The notes: generated from the letters alone by a model not told the origin. A stretch of 64,000 bases of DNA from Thermococcus sp. CX2 (GCF_012027555.1 NZ_SNUQ01000002.1:248001-312000), one strand, 5' to 3'. Counted from the first letter of the stretch, positions 18,147 through 27,518 are shown. Made by a program: numbers and translations.

Positions 18147-18692
18147 TCAACCCGACTTTTTCGCGGACCTCTTTGGCTTCTTCCTGAGGCCGAGCTCGAT
18201 TTCAAGATCCTCTATGCGCCTCTTGAGCTCCTCAACGACGGCAGTGTTGTCGTACTGCATAAGCATGTTGCCGCATATCGGACACTGGAATTCGTACTCA
18301 ATGGCCTCATCAAAGGTCAGCTTCGGATGTCCAGGAGTTCCGCAGTGGTAGTAAATCTCGCTGGTTTCTTCCTCAAGCATTTCCTTGAGCTTCTTCAGCT
18401 CGGCCATCTTTTTGGAGCGAATTATCTCCGGCAACCTCTTGGTCTCAAGGCGCCAGTAGTAGTAATACCAGCCGGTCTCTTTATCCCTTATACGCTTGAA
18501 CTCGGCCAAACCCTGGTCGTAGAGCATGTAGAGAACCTTTCTGACGGTGTTGACTCGGATGCCCGTTATCTCCGCTAGCTCTTCATCGGTTGACTCCTTC
18601 TTTTTCTCGAGAGCCTTGATTACCTCAACGGCCTCTTCTCCACCCATGTCCATAGCGAGTTCCAAGAGCTCCTTGTCCTTTCTCCTTGCCAC
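18147..18692 (-). CDS. tfe: transcription initiation factor E, alpha subunit
   Basis: The archaeal homologue of TFIIE-alpha, which stabilises the open promoter complex with TBP and TFB. A winged-helix domain (about 10-85, [28 protein letters not shown]) is followed by a coiled segment and a zinc ribbon with CGTPGH and CPICGN, then a charged coiled C-terminus. I chose the GTG at 18692 ([13 protein letters not shown]) because GGAGG lies 8 bases upstream and the length of 181 residues fits relatives; the frame extends ten codons further without support. TATATATA at about 18775 is the likely promoter. Confidence 0.95.
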   Translation of the reverse strand: MARRKDKELLELAMDMGGEEAVEVIKALEKKKESTDEELAEITGIRVNTVRKVLYMLYDQGLAEFKRIRDKETGWYYYYWRLETKRLPEIIRSKKMAELKKLKEMLEEETSEIYYHCGTPGHPKLTFDEAIEYEFQCPICGNMLMQYDNTAVVEELKRRIEDLEIELGLRKKPKRSAKKSG

Positions 18693-18834
18693 AATAACGA
18701 CCTCCAGAGAATATTTGACCATTCTGGGCTTGACCTCTGAGATTTGTCCAATAATAGACTATGCGGTCTGGAGTATATATAGGTTTTTGTCAGATTTCCA
18801 ACGCCAATGAACAGAAAAGAACATTGAATGAAAA

Positions 18835-19119
18835 TTAGTCAGTGAAATACTCATCAAGTAGCTCCTTGGCAGAGGGCTTGTAGAGCTCTATCACCTCGAT
18901 ATCCTCGATGACGTTGCCCTCCTTGAGCTTGAGCTTGACCTTGCCCCCGTATACCTGGAGATCATCGAGCATGCCGTAGATTGCATCCTCAGCCTCCAGA
19001 GGGCTCTTGAACTTCATTACATACTCTCCACTCTGGTCAATAAGCTTGACCCAGTACTCGTTCTTCCTCTTGAATGGTCTGGTGATCTTTGGTTTGAAGT
19101 TGTCCACTACGATTTCCAA
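18835..19119 (-). CDS. conserved hypothetical protein, 94 residues
   Basis: A small basic beta-rich protein (MEIVVDNFKPKITRPFKRKN at the N-terminus) ending in the acidic PSAKELLDEYFTD. No family is recognised. I placed the start at the TTG at 19119, since GGAGGTGA lies 5 bases before it; the upstream GTG sits inside that site. It is a separate transcription unit just upstream of TFE on the same strand. Nearby genes do not reveal a function. Confidence 0.75.
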   Translation of the reverse strand: MEIVVDNFKPKITRPFKRKNEYWVKLIDQSGEYVMKFKSPLEAEDAIYGMLDDLQVYGGKVKLKLKEGNVIEDIEVIELYKPSAKELLDEYFTD

Positions 19120-19258
19120 CCGAGTCACCTCCGAAATCGAGGTTCCCTGTCCTTCTTAACCCTTCGGGGTTCAATCTTTTAAGGGTTTCTAAAAAACTTA
19201 GGGTGGGTGGAGGCCCTAGGAGCGGCAGGATACACCGGGAGGCCCATAATAATCACTC

Positions 19259-20149
19259 TCAAGGCCTATCGAAGGGCAACCTAAAGCCGAGCTCCTCCGC
19301 AATATCCATAACCTTTTCGAGAGGCACTATGGCCGCTCTAGCCCCTACCTTCTGAACGGTCAGATAGGCGAGCAACATTCCGAGAGTGGCGGCATCCCTT
19401 AGATGCCATCCGTTGAGAACACCGTATATCAGTCCAGCATCAAATGAATCACCGGCTCCAGTCGAGTCAACTACCTCCGCGCTGAGGCCCCTGACCTCAT
19501 AAACGTTACCGTCCTCGTCCCGCAGAAGTGCCCCGCCACCGTTGAGGGTTACAATAACGTTTTTGGCACGGGATTTGGATAGGTCAAGGTCACCGAACTT
19601 CCGCCTGAATTCATCCTCGTTCATTAGGAGGTAGTCAATCTTTTCCTCAATCTCCACTGGAAGCTCCGCCTCGCCTATGTCCAAGGATACTTCTATCCCA
19701 TTTTCATAGGCGAAGTTGACGACTTTAACTATGACCTCTGAAGGATTCGAGGAGAGGTGTACGTGCCTAGTGCGGGCGAGGTAGTCAAAATCAACTTCCT
19801 TCATCAGGTTTGCACCTGGATACTTAACTATCCTCTTGTCCTCGCCGTGTATCATCGCCACGGCTATGCCCGATGGAGCATCAACGACTTTTATCCCGTC
19901 AGTATCGACACCTATGCGCTTGAAATATGCCAGATGCGCCTCACCAATCTCATCCTTCCCAACGGCACCTATGAACCCAGTTTTAAGCCCGAAGTGCGCC
20001 AGCCAGGAGATTGTGTTAGCGGCCGCTCCTCCCAGACCAAAGAACGCACTTTTAGCACTCACCTTCTCGTGGAATTCAGGAAAGCGTTCAACGAGCATTA
20101 TAATGTCATAGTTCAGATTGCCAATTCCTATTACGTCAAACTCACCCAT
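19259..20149 (-). CDS. PfkB-family carbohydrate/nucleoside kinase
   Basis: A ribokinase-fold kinase of 296 residues. The N-terminal signature [17 protein letters not shown] binds the sugar or nucleoside. The C-terminal signature [13 protein letters not shown] (near residue 228) has the anion-hole GAGD and the catalytic aspartate. Family members phosphorylate ribose, fructose, nucleosides or inositol, and substrate cannot be told from sequence alone. The start is the ATG 20149 giving [15 protein letters not shown], behind GAGGTGA. Confidence 0.9.
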   Translation of the reverse strand: MGEFDVIGIGNLNYDIIMLVERFPEFHEKVSAKSAFFGLGGAAANTISWLAHFGLKTGFIGAVGKDEIGEAHLAYFKRIGVDTDGIKVVDAPSGIAVAMIHGEDKRIVKYPGANLMKEVDFDYLARTRHVHLSSNPSEVIVKVVNFAYENGIEVSLDIGEAELPVEIEEKIDYLLMNEDEFRRKFGDLDLSKSRAKNVIVTLNGGGALLRDEDGNVYEVRGLSAEVVDSTGAGDSFDAGLIYGVLNGWHLRDAATLGMLLAYLTVQKVGARAAIVPLEKVMDIAEELGFRLPFDRP

Positions 20150-20381
20150 CACCCTCACCTCTGAAAAGAAGGATACACGCTCTTTCGTTAATAACCTTGC
20201 GGTGATTCATGCGCAGGAAGCTTTGCATGGTAAAGTTGCAACTTTAGAACAATTAACACTTTTCTGCCATCCATCAGGATGCTCGAGCGGTTATCGAAAG
20301 TAGCACTTGCCAGGGGTCAATACCAGGGAGAAAGATTTAAATATCCATTCCTACCCACATATGAGTAAGAGGTGAACAAAA

Positions 20382-20963
20382 ATGATGCTCATACTTGAGG
20401 TGTATTTCAAGAACTACCCCGCAAGGAGGAAGGTGGCGGAGTTCCTTTTCGAGAACGGCCTCAGCGTCAAGAATGGAAAGATATACCTGCGGAACGTGGA
20501 GGTCCCAATAAGCGAGCTATCCAGGGTTATCGGTGTTAACAGGAAGATAGTCTACCACACAATAGAATATATCGAGAAGACGTACCCGCTTAAACTCATA
20601 TTCGAGAGGCTCAACCCCCTCCCGAGCCTGATCGACGTAGCCCCACTGATGGGATGGGAAGTTCTTGAGATAGAGCTGGAAAAGGAGGCATACCTCCTCG
20701 GCTTTTCGAAGGTTCTGGAACTCCTCGCGGAGAACAAAGTTCCCGTGATGGAAGTGTTCAGCAGAAACCTCCATGAGGAGCCGAGCAAGCTCTACATCGT
20801 CATCGACGGAACGCTGCCCATTGATGTTTTCATGAAGATCAAGGAGATGGAGGGCTTCAAGAAGCTCATCCTCCACACGCCGGAGAAGGATAAGGAAAAG
20901 TTCGTCTGCAACTACTGTGAGGTCAAGTACTGCCCCAAGAGGGTTCTCCTCGAGAGGGCATAG
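20382..20963 (+). CDS. HTH/ACT-type regulator of amino-acid metabolism (COG2150-like)
   Basis: 193 residues. The N-terminal part (1-70) carries a helix-turn-helix (PISELSRVIGVNRKIVYHTIEYI). The centre (about 100-165) resembles a ligand-binding ACT domain. The C-terminus holds a cysteine cluster, CNYCEVKYC, possibly binding a metal. This matches the archaeal group predicted to regulate amino-acid metabolism. GAGGTGA precedes tandem ATGs at 20382 and 20385, and GATTTAAATATCC at about 20334 is a clear TATA box. Confidence 0.8.
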   Translation: MMLILEVYFKNYPARRKVAEFLFENGLSVKNGKIYLRNVEVPISELSRVIGVNRKIVYHTIEYIEKTYPLKLIFERLNPLPSLIDVAPLMGWEVLEIELEKEAYLLGFSKVLELLAENKVPVMEVFSRNLHEEPSKLYIVIDGTLPIDVFMKIKEMEGFKKLILHTPEKDKEKFVCNYCEVKYCPKRVLLERA

Positions 20964-20964
20964 C

Positions 20965-21240
20965 TCATCCGGCAACTCTGAAGCCCTGCTCTCCCTGCGG
21001 TTCTTCCCATTTTACCTCCACGCGGGTTACCCTCGCCAGCGGCGGCCCCTGATGCGCCCAGCCTATCAAAGCCTCAACCCTCTCCAAATCGCCTTCAAGG
21101 ACTGCCTCAACGGTTCCATCGGGCATGTTTTTAACCCATCCGCTCACGCCGAGCTTTCTCGCCTCCCTCTGCATGCTCCATCGGAAGCCAACGCCCTGAA
21201 CGCGGCCGTAGATTTTAATGTGTGCCCGCACCCGCTGCAT
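20965..21240 (-). CDS. acyP: acylphosphatase
   Basis: Hydrolyses acyl phosphates to carboxylate and phosphate. The 91 residues have the full signature: the [16 protein letters not shown] loop with its catalytic arginine and [17 protein letters not shown] with its catalytic asparagine. The start is the ATG at 21240 ([12 protein letters not shown]), giving the standard length; the frame runs upstream without a ribosome site. It converges on the preceding regulator gene, leaving one base between the stops. Confidence 0.96.
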   Translation of the reverse strand: MQRVRAHIKIYGRVQGVGFRWSMQREARKLGVSGWVKNMPDGTVEAVLEGDLERVEALIGWAHQGPPLARVTRVEVKWEEPQGEQGFRVAG

Positions 21241-21313
21241 ATGGCATCCCACCGTTATTAACCCCGCAACCGATTTAAGCTTATCCATCGAAAACTCCTT
21301 GGAGGTGAGGGAA

Positions 21314-21625
21314 ATGGAGATGATACTCGTCTACACCACTTTTCCAGACTGGGAGAGCGCCGAAAAAACCGTCAAAACCCTGCTCGAGAAGAAGCTCATC
21401 GCCTGCGCCAACCTGAGGGAGCACAAGGCCTTTTACTGGTGGGAGGGGAAGATCACAGAGGACAACGAGGTCGGCGCGCTCCTCAAGACCGACGTGAGTA
21501 AGTGGAAGGAGCTGAAGGAGGTCATCATAGAGCTTCACCCCTACACCGTGCCGCTCATAATGAGGATAGACATCGACAAGGTAAACGGGGAGTATGCCCG
21601 TTGGCTCGAAGAGGTTCTGAAGTGA
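21314..21625 (+). CDS. cutA: divalent-cation tolerance protein CutA1
   Basis: A trimeric ferredoxin-like protein of 103 residues, linked to copper and other divalent metal tolerance. Signatures are [26 protein letters not shown] and [16 protein letters not shown] lies 6 bases before ATG 21314. The stop overlaps the GTG start of the next gene, so the two are translationally coupled. The physiological role of CutA1 is still unclear in most organisms. Confidence 0.95.
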   Translation: MEMILVYTTFPDWESAEKTVKTLLEKKLIACANLREHKAFYWWEGKITEDNEVGALLKTDVSKWKELKEVIIELHPYTVPLIMRIDIDKVNGEYARWLEEVLK

Positions 21626-22209
21626 TAAGGAAGGTCAAGCCCCAGATCCGCGTGGTTGGCTTCGACGACGGGACTTTCTCCTTTTCTTCCAAGCTGAACC
21701 GAGATAAGACCATCCTAATCGGTGTTGTCATGAAGGGCTCTCAGGAGGTTGTCGGAGTTCTCTCGCGCTGGATAACGGTGGATGGAACCAACGCAACCGA
21801 GGCAATGATAGATGCCGTCCTCAACTCCCGCTTCAAGGATCTCCGGGTCATCATGCTCAAAGGCATAACCTATGCCGGCTTCAACGTCGTGGACGTTGAG
21901 AGGCTCCACCGCGAGACGGGACTTCCCGTTGTGATCGTGGTCAGGAAAAAGCCCAACCTGGCGGCCATGGAGGAGGCCTTGAGAAAGCACTTTCCAGATG
22001 CCAGCGAGAGGATTTCCCTGCTAAGGAGGGCTCCTCCCCTGGTGGAGCTCGTCCCTGGGAGGCTCTACCTTCAGGCCGTTGGGCTTGACCAAGAAACCGC
22101 GGCCGAGATAGTTAGGGTGACCACGAAAACGGGACTCACTCCCGAACCTTTAAGACTGGCCCACATGATAGCGAGTGCAGTAATGACGGGCGAAAGCACT
22201 AGGGAGTAG
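21622..22209 (+). CDS. UPF0215 (DUF99) family protein, endonuclease V-like fold
   Basis: 195 residues starting at the GTG that overlaps the cutA stop, with GAGGT 6 bases upstream. It shows the family features [11 protein letters not shown], a central [31 protein letters not shown], and a C-terminal [17 protein letters not shown]99 proteins are related to endonuclease V, but the family has no firmly assigned activity. The frame extends upstream within cutA, and that part is not coding. Confidence 0.88.
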   Translation: MIRKVKPQIRVVGFDDGTFSFSSKLNRDKTILIGVVMKGSQEVVGVLSRWITVDGTNATEAMIDAVLNSRFKDLRVIMLKGITYAGFNVVDVERLHRETGLPVVIVVRKKPNLAAMEEALRKHFPDASERISLLRRAPPLVELVPGRLYLQAVGLDQETAAEIVRVTTKTGLTPEPLRLAHMIASAVMTGESTRE

Positions 22210-22239
22210 CTTTTTAAGGGATGGAACAAAGGAAAAAAC

Positions 22240-22302
22240 GACCGATGATGGCAACAGGGTAGCTACCGAATTTGATGTGGAAGCCGTTCCAGTCTGAGGT
22301 TA
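22240..22302 (+). ncRNA. C/D box sRNA candidate
   Basis: In order: box C-like ATGATGG (22245-22251), D'-like CCGA (22266-22269), C'-like TTGATGT (22272-22278) and box D CTGA (22294-22297). Spacers are 14 and 15 bases. GACC before box C can pair with GGTT after box D as the terminal stem. CTTTTTAAGGG at about 22210 is a TATA-like site about 25 bases upstream. Only box D is perfect, so confidence is moderate. It lies between two genes and touches the convergent stress-protein stop. Confidence 0.5.
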
Positions 22303-23169
22303 GTCACACGGCACGAGCAGGACGGGGAGTTTGGAATCCCTTATAACCCTCTCTGCCGTGCTGCCGAGGAGCAGGTCCTTTATAAAGCTCCTTCCCTTCT
22401 TACCGATAACTATGAGCGTGGCCCTCTTGGCGATAGCGGTTCCTATTATTGCCTGAGAAGCCGAACCAACGAGCACTTCCATCTCAAAAGGCACCTTAAA
22501 GCCCTTTGCAGACTTCTCGAGGTTCCTCTTGGCGATCTCTATGTTGTGCTCCAGCTCATCGATCTTTCCGTAATCGACGGAGTGAAGAAGCACTCCTCTC
22601 TCCACGAGCTCCTCGAACTCCCTGACGGTTTTCAGCACCTTTATAGAGCACTTAGAGAAGTCTATTGAAATGAGGGGTTGCTTAAAGATCTCAGCGCAGT
22701 CCAGTGGAAGTTCAAAGCCTTCATCGTTCTTCACGTACTTGAGAAGAAGGACGGGCTTCTTGGTGGCTCTCGCGAGGTTCGAAGCCGTGCTGCCCACGAA
22801 CATTACCCTCCAGACGTTTTCGCCCACACTCGGGATCACCACAAGGTCAATGTCGTGCTCCTCAGCTGCCTCAGAAATCTCTATCGAGGGGATGCCGATT
22901 CTCACTATGGGATTCACCCGCACGCCCGTCGTCTTCAGCTCCTTGGAGAGCTCTTCTAACCTCTCTCTGTAGATATCCTCCAGTTCAAAGGCCTCGAACT
23001 CGGCAACGGTGATATCGATGACGTGGATGAGGTGAAGTTCCTTCACACCCAAAGAGAGCAACTTCGGAATGCAGTTCCTGAGCGCGTGAAGCGATATCTC
23101 GGAAAAGTCGGTCGGATACAAAATCTTCTCAAACGTCCTTGACCACCCCAGCATTGTTTTGTCCATCAA
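22300..23169 (-). CDS. universal stress protein with two UspA domains
   Basis: 289 residues in two tandem Usp folds. The first begins FEKILYPTDFSEISLHALRN and ends in GSTASNLARATKKPVLLL; the second, from about residue 160, contains VIGKKGRSFIKDLLLGSTAERVIRDSKLPVLLV, which carries the G-x2-G-x9-GS nucleotide-binding pattern. Such proteins bind ATP and are induced by stress. The start is uncertain (TTG 23169, ATG 23166 or the ATG four codons further in) because no ribosome site is visible, so the mRNA may be nearly leaderless. Confidence 0.88.
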   Translation of the reverse strand: MMDKTMLGWSRTFEKILYPTDFSEISLHALRNCIPKLLSLGVKELHLIHVIDITVAEFEAFELEDIYRERLEELSKELKTTGVRVNPIVRIGIPSIEISEAAEEHDIDLVVIPSVGENVWRVMFVGSTASNLARATKKPVLLLKYVKNDEGFELPLDCAEIFKQPLISIDFSKCSIKVLKTVREFEELVERGVLLHSVDYGKIDELEHNIEIAKRNLEKSAKGFKVPFEMEVLVGSASQAIIGTAIAKRATLIVIGKKGRSFIKDLLLGSTAERVIRDSKLPVLLVPCD

Positions 23170-23239
23170 TGTTTATTACTGTTGCCCTGCTATTGGAAAG
23201 GATTATAACACTCAGAGCCAATTTTGAGCGGTGATGATT

Positions 23240-24436
23240 ATGGTGAAGAGGGTGCACATCTTTGACTGGCACAAGGAAAACGCCAAGAAGGTTGAGGAGT
23301 TTGCTGGCTGGGAGATGCCCATCTGGTACTCCAGCATAAAGGAGGAGCACCTGGCCGTTAGAAACGGCGTGGGCATCTTCGACGTTTCCCACATGGGTGA
23401 GTTCATATTCAGGGGCAAGGACGCCCTGGAGTTCCTCCAATACGTTACCACCAACGACATAGCCAAGCCGCCTGCCATAAGCGGAACCTACACCCTCGTT
23501 CTGAACGAGAGGGGCGCTGTAAAGGACGAGACGCTCGTCTTCAACATGGGGAACGACACCTACATGATGGTCTGCGACAGCGACGCCTTCGAGAAGCTCG
23601 AGGCCTGGTTCAACGCGATAAAGAAGGGAATCGAGAAGTTCGGCGAGCTCGACCTCGAGATAGAGAACAAGACATACGACATGGCGATGTTCTCCATCCA
23701 GGGGCCGAAGGCGAGGGACTTGGCAAAGGACCTCTTCGGAATAGACATCAACGACCTCTGGTGGTTCCAGGCCAAGGAGGTAGAGCTCGATGGCATAAAG
23801 ATGCTCCTCTCGAGGAGCGGCTACACTGGTGAAAACGGCTTCGAGCTCTACTTCGAGGACGCCAACCCCTACCACCCCGACCCAGCAAAGAGGGGCGAGC
23901 CCGAGAAGGCCCTCCACGTCTGGAAGACGATTCTGGAGGCCGGCGAGCAGTACGGCATAAGGCCAGCTGGCCTCGGCGCTCGTGACACGCTCAGGCTTGA
24001 GGCAGGATACACCCTCTACGGCAACGAGACCAAGGAGCTCCAGCTCCTCAGCACGGACATAGACGAGGTCACCCCGCTCCAGGCCAACCTCGACTTCGCG
24101 ATATTCTGGGACAAGGAATTCATAGGAAAAGAGGCCCTCCTCAAGCAGAGAGAGCGCGGAATACCAAGGAAGCTCGTCCACTTCAAGATGGTCGACAAGG
24201 GCATACCCAGGGAGGGCTACAAGGTCTACAAGGACGGGGAGCTCATCGGAGAGGTCACCAGCGGAACCAGCTCACCGCTCCTCGGCATCGGAATAGGCAT
24301 CGCCTTTGTCAAGACGGAATATGCCAAGCCGGGCGTTGAGCTGGAGATCGAGATAAGAGGCAAGCCCAAGAAGGCTGTGACCGTTGCTCCCCCGTTCTAT
24401 GACCCCAAGAAGTACGGCGCCTTCAGGGAGGAGTGA
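23240..24436 (+). CDS. gcvT: aminomethyltransferase (glycine cleavage T protein)
   Basis: The tetrahydrofolate- or tetrahydropterin-dependent T protein of glycine cleavage, 398 residues. It has [17 protein letters not shown], the pterin-site region [38 protein letters not shown] and the conserved [21 protein letters not shown] 23240 follows GGTGAT; 23234 is an alternative. The H and P proteins are not in this window, but a lipoate ligase that could modify the H protein is encoded near 61 kb. Confidence 0.95.
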   Translation: MVKRVHIFDWHKENAKKVEEFAGWEMPIWYSSIKEEHLAVRNGVGIFDVSHMGEFIFRGKDALEFLQYVTTNDIAKPPAISGTYTLVLNERGAVKDETLVFNMGNDTYMMVCDSDAFEKLEAWFNAIKKGIEKFGELDLEIENKTYDMAMFSIQGPKARDLAKDLFGIDINDLWWFQAKEVELDGIKMLLSRSGYTGENGFELYFEDANPYHPDPAKRGEPEKALHVWKTILEAGEQYGIRPAGLGARDTLRLEAGYTLYGNETKELQLLSTDIDEVTPLQANLDFAIFWDKEFIGKEALLKQRERGIPRKLVHFKMVDKGIPREGYKVYKDGELIGEVTSGTSSPLLGIGIGIAFVKTEYAKPGVELEIEIRGKPKKAVTVAPPFYDPKKYGAFREE

Positions 24437-24469
24437 AAGCTTTTTATTTCCCCTTTCCCATTTCTCGCC

Positions 24470-25297
24470 ATGTCCAAGAAGCACGCGGTTGGAGCGATTC
24501 TGCTGTGGTCAACGGTTGCCTCTGCATTCAAGCTCTCGCTTAGATACCTCACCCCCCTCCAGCTGCTATTCTACGCTTCCCTAACGTCGCTAATTCTCTT
24601 CGGGGTTCTCTACGCCAAGGATTTCTCGCTTAGGATAGAGAACCTCCGCTCAGCTTACCTTGGCCTGATAAACCCGTTCCTCTACTACACCGTCCTCTTC
24701 TCAGCATATGAACGCCTACCAGCTCAGGAAGCGCAGGCTTTAAACTACACCTGGCCCCTAATGCTCGTCCTCCTCTCGGTTCCCCTCCTAGGAAAGAAGC
24801 CGAGCTTTAGGGCACTGGTCGGCCTGCTCCTCGGCTTCCTCGGTGCTCTCGTGGTAGCTACGAAAGGAAACTTGGCCGACTTGGACTTTACCGATCCTCT
24901 CGGCGTTCTCCTCGGCTTCGGGAGCGCGATAATATGGGCTCTCTACTGGATTCTCAACCTCCGCGACGAGAGACCTTTGGTGGAGAAGATGTTCTGGAAC
25001 TTCCTCTTCGGATTTGCCTACATTTCAGTTATAGTTTTTCTCAGCGGGAGCATTGAGATATCAGAGGCAAGGGCTCTCGCTGGAGCCGTTTATGTCGGCC
25101 TCTTTGAGATGGGAATAACGTTTCTCCTCTGGTATAAAGCCGTTGAGAGCGACGTGGCTTTCGCATCGAGCCTGGCTTATTTAGTGCCCTTCCTCTCGTT
25201 AGTCTTCATAGCGGCGGTCGTGGGCGAGAGCATAGCTCCGTCAACGGTTGTGGGACTGGCGATGATAGTCGGGGGCATACTGCTTGGAAAGAAGTGA
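24470..25297 (+). CDS. EamA/DMT-family transporter
   Basis: 275 residues in ten hydrophobic segments made of two EamA repeats. The first repeat contains LLWSTVASAFKLSLRYLTPLQLLFYASL and the second contains GFGSAIIWALYWILNL. Members export or import metabolites such as amino acids; the substrate is unknown here. GCTTTTTATTT between gcvT and this gene could act as a promoter or as a T-rich terminator, and the ATG is almost leaderless relative to it. Confidence 0.88.
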   Translation: MSKKHAVGAILLWSTVASAFKLSLRYLTPLQLLFYASLTSLILFGVLYAKDFSLRIENLRSAYLGLINPFLYYTVLFSAYERLPAQEAQALNYTWPLMLVLLSVPLLGKKPSFRALVGLLLGFLGALVVATKGNLADLDFTDPLGVLLGFGSAIIWALYWILNLRDERPLVEKMFWNFLFGFAYISVIVFLSGSIEISEARALAGAVYVGLFEMGITFLLWYKAVESDVAFASSLAYLVPFLSLVFIAAVVGESIAPSTVVGLAMIVGGILLGKK

Positions 25298-25318
25298 ACA
25301 AGCTTTGAATTAGCGGCA

Positions 25319-25671
25319 ACCTTTGCCTTCGCATGTTGAGACTTTCGTCTCAACACGTCGGGAAGCTTCGCTTCCCACGAAGATTGACCAAAGTTGTGAC
25401 TGCTCGATAAATTGACCGATTACCAGTGTGCACTCCCTAATGCACTCCCCTAAAGTAGGATTTCAGTGTAAGGAGCGCATTGAATCTTGAGTCTGCTTTT
25501 CTTTTTGACGTCAGAAGGGTGTCTTATGATGAGGGACTCAGTGGGAAAACTAGCTAACTAACAGGAAATCCACCGCAATTGACTACTTAGAACGAGTGCA
25601 CAATCAAAAGCCAGCATTTTTGAAGCAGTCAAACACTTTCCGCCAGCGCTTTGCAAAGCAAAGGGCTGTAA
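25319..25671 (+). repeat. hairpin-rich dispersed repeat, copy A
   Basis: A 350-base non-coding block whose landmarks recur in the same order at 61551-61853: ACCTTTGC, TTGACCAAAG, a GTGCAC, TTTCTTTTTGACG, AAGGGTGTC, TGAGGGACTC, a second GTGCAC, and finally TTTCCGCCAGCGCTT followed by a GC-rich hairpin. Copy A also has two tandem hairpins, GTTGAGAC/GTCTCAAC at 25335-25354 and GGGAAGC/GCTTCCC at 25360-25376. It ends one base from the 3' end of tRNA-Trp. No gene is seen in it. Confidence 0.65.
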
Positions 25672-25811
25672 TGGTGGGGGCGCGGGGATTTGAACCCCGG
25701 TCCGCGGGTTTCTCCGGGTCAGAGCTCCAAAGGCTCATCCCCAATCAGCAAACCCGCAAGTCCTCATACCTCTGGAGCCCGCGATGATGGACCAGGCTAC
25801 ACCACGCCCCC
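25672..25811 (-). tRNA. tRNA-Trp (CCA) with intron
   Basis: Read on the minus strand, the acceptor arm GGGGGCG pairs with CGCCCCC and the 3' CCA is encoded (25674-25672). The D arm is GTAGCCTGGTC, the anticodon stem GCGGG/CCCGC, the loop begins CTCCA, and the T arm has GGTTCAAATCC. An intron of about 61 bases (roughly 25711-25771) interrupts the anticodon loop after position 37, as is usual for archaeal tRNA-Trp. Confidence 0.95.
25711..25771 (-). ncRNA. C/D box guide RNA within the tRNA-Trp intron
   Basis: The intron carries box C ATGAGGA, D' CTGA, C' GGGATGA and D CTGA. The guide before D' (GCGGGTTT) is complementary to the 3' exon and, by the N+5 rule, points to C39. The guide before D (TGGAGC) is complementary to the anticodon loop and points to C34. 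This matches the known role of the euryarchaeal tRNA-Trp intron, established in Haloferax, in methylating positions 34 and 39 of its own pre-tRNA. Confidence 0.85.
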
Positions 25812-25907
25812 ATCCAGCCTAACCTTACTGAGAGCAGGTTTATAAGTTTTGTGTTGGACGGAAGTTTTATTAACTTTGACTTACAAAAATTTAACAAGGT
25901 GATTGTC

Positions 25908-26144
25908 ATGGAGGAGCCCATCCTCATCGGAAAGGACAAGTTCATGATAAGCGAGGACGAGACAGCCAAGAGGGAGCTCCGCGTTGTCAAAGTCCATGAC
26001 GACGTCATCCAGGTTCAGGAGGAGGTTCACGGAATAATAGCCCTTGTTGGCGCCAGCTCAAGCGTCAATATCAAAAAGGAAGAGCTGAAGAACCTCATCA
26101 AGGTTGTCAAAGAAAAGTTTGGCTGGACGGACATCTGCGAGTGA
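25908..26144 (+). CDS. conserved hypothetical protein, 78 residues
   Basis: A small protein starting MEEPILIGKDKFMISEDETA, with a beta-rich centre (RVVKVHDDVIQVQEEVHGIIALVG) and a basic C-terminal helix. No family is recognised. ATG 25908 is supported by AAGGTGAT 5 bases upstream; the frame's earlier ATG at 25851 has none. TTTTATTAAC at about 25864 could be its TATA box. Confidence 0.7.
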   Translation: MEEPILIGKDKFMISEDETAKRELRVVKVHDDVIQVQEEVHGIIALVGASSSVNIKKEELKNLIKVVKEKFGWTDICE

Positions 26145-26190
26145 GCCTTTTGCTTCTTCCCAAAACTTCGGTTTTTGACGTCTTTCTGTG

Positions 26191-26207
26191 TATCATTTAT
26201 GGTGATA
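26191..26207 (+). promoter_or_regulatory. glycolytic-regulator-type operator upstream of fbp TATA box
   Basis: TATCAT-TTATG-GTGATA matches 11 of 12 fixed positions of TATCAC-N5-GTGATA, the motif bound by Tgr/TrmBL1 in Thermococcales. It lies just upstream of the TATA box CGTTTTATAAG (26212-26222), the placement associated with activation of gluconeogenic genes. Confidence 0.8.
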
Positions 26208-26256
26208 TTAACGTTTTATAAGCATAAAAGTGATTAGAGCTACCGAGGTGATTGTT

Positions 26257-27384
26257 ATGGCCATTGGAGAAAAGATAACCATCAGCGTCATCAAGGCAGA
26301 CATAGGCGGCTGGCCCGGGCATTCGAGGGTTCACCCTCAGCTCATCGAGACGGCTGAAGAGGTTCTGGCTAAGGCCAAGGAGGAGGGCACCATAATTGAC
26401 TTCTACGTAGCCTATGCAGGTGATGACCTCCAGCTCATCATGACCCACAAGAAGGGCGTTGACAGCCCAGATGTTCACGGGCTCGCCTGGAAGGCCTTCG
26501 AGGAGGCCACCAAGGTCGCCAAAGAGCTCGGCCTCTACGGAGCCGGCCAGGACCTTCTCAAGGACGCCTTCAGCGGCAACATTCGCGGTATGGGTCCTGG
26601 CATTGCCGAGATGGAGATTACGCTTAGGAAGAGCGAGCCGATAGTTACGTTCCACATGGACAAGACCGAGCCTGGAGCCTTCAACCTGCCGATATTCAGG
26701 ATATTTGCGGATCCCTTCAACACCGCTGGACTGGTCATAGACCCCAGCATGCACATGGGCTTCAGGTTTGAAGTCTGGGACATTAAGGAGCACAAGCGCG
26801 TTATCCTTAACACCCCAGAGGAAGTTTACGACCTCTTAGCTCTCATCGGCGCCAAGAGCCGCTACGTGATAAAGCGCGTCTTCCCGAAAGAGGGGCACAA
26901 GATAAGCAAGGACGAACCGGTAGCTGTTATCAGCACGGAGAAGCTCTACGAGATAGCCGGCGAGTACGTCGGCAAGGATGACCCAGTTGCCATTGTCAGG
27001 GCCCAGAGCGGACTTCCGGCCCTTGGAGAAGTCCTCGAGCCCTTCGCCTTCCCGCACCTCGTCAGCGGCTGGATGCGTGGAAGCCACAACGGACCGATAA
27101 TGCCCGTTCCAATGCACCAGGCCAACCCGACCAGGTTCGACGGCCCACCGAGGGTTGTTGCTCTCGGCTGGCAGATAAGCCCAGAAGGAAAGCTCGTCGG
27201 GCCAGTTGACCTCTTCGACGACCCTGCCTTCGACTACGCCAGGCAAAAGGCCCTCGAGATAACCGAGTACATGCGCAGGCACGGACCCTTCGAGCCTCAC
27301 AGGCTGCCGCTCGAGGACATGGAGTACACCACCCTTCCGGGCGTCCTCAAGAAGCTGGAAGAGCGCTTTGAGGACATAGAGTGA
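26257..27384 (+). CDS. fbp: fructose-1,6-bisphosphatase, archaeal class V
   Basis: The archaeal bifunctional-type FBP aldolase/phosphatase family that produces fructose 6-phosphate in gluconeogenesis. The 375 residues contain the metal- and substrate-binding ADIGGWPGHSRVHP near the N-terminus, YGAGQDLLKDAFSGN, HMDKTEPGAFNLP and the C-terminal PTRFDGPPRVVALGWQ. GAGGTGAT precedes ATG 26257. An operator upstream of the TATA box implies control by the glycolysis/gluconeogenesis switch. It lies next to gor, the glycolytic counterpart. Confidence 0.96.
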   Translation: MAIGEKITISVIKADIGGWPGHSRVHPQLIETAEEVLAKAKEEGTIIDFYVAYAGDDLQLIMTHKKGVDSPDVHGLAWKAFEEATKVAKELGLYGAGQDLLKDAFSGNIRGMGPGIAEMEITLRKSEPIVTFHMDKTEPGAFNLPIFRIFADPFNTAGLVIDPSMHMGFRFEVWDIKEHKRVILNTPEEVYDLLALIGAKSRYVIKRVFPKEGHKISKDEPVAVISTEKLYEIAGEYVGKDDPVAIVRAQSGLPALGEVLEPFAFPHLVSGWMRGSHNGPIMPVPMHQANPTRFDGPPRVVALGWQISPEGKLVGPVDLFDDPAFDYARQKALEITEYMRRHGPFEPHRLPLEDMEYTTLPGVLKKLEERFEDIE

Positions 27385-27518
27385 TTTCCTTTCTCCTTTC
27401 TCGTGCTCTATTCTCAGTTTCTCTTCCTAACTTATGTAGACACACAACTTTTAATATCCCAACGACCTACTCCTTAGATAGGCTCGCCGGAAGCCTTAAA
27501 TATTCTTGATTCCGATAT

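Noticed and set aside
23129-24181. A 350-codon minus-strand frame across gcvT
   Set aside because: Antisense artefact; gcvT is unmistakable on the plus strand with full motifs.
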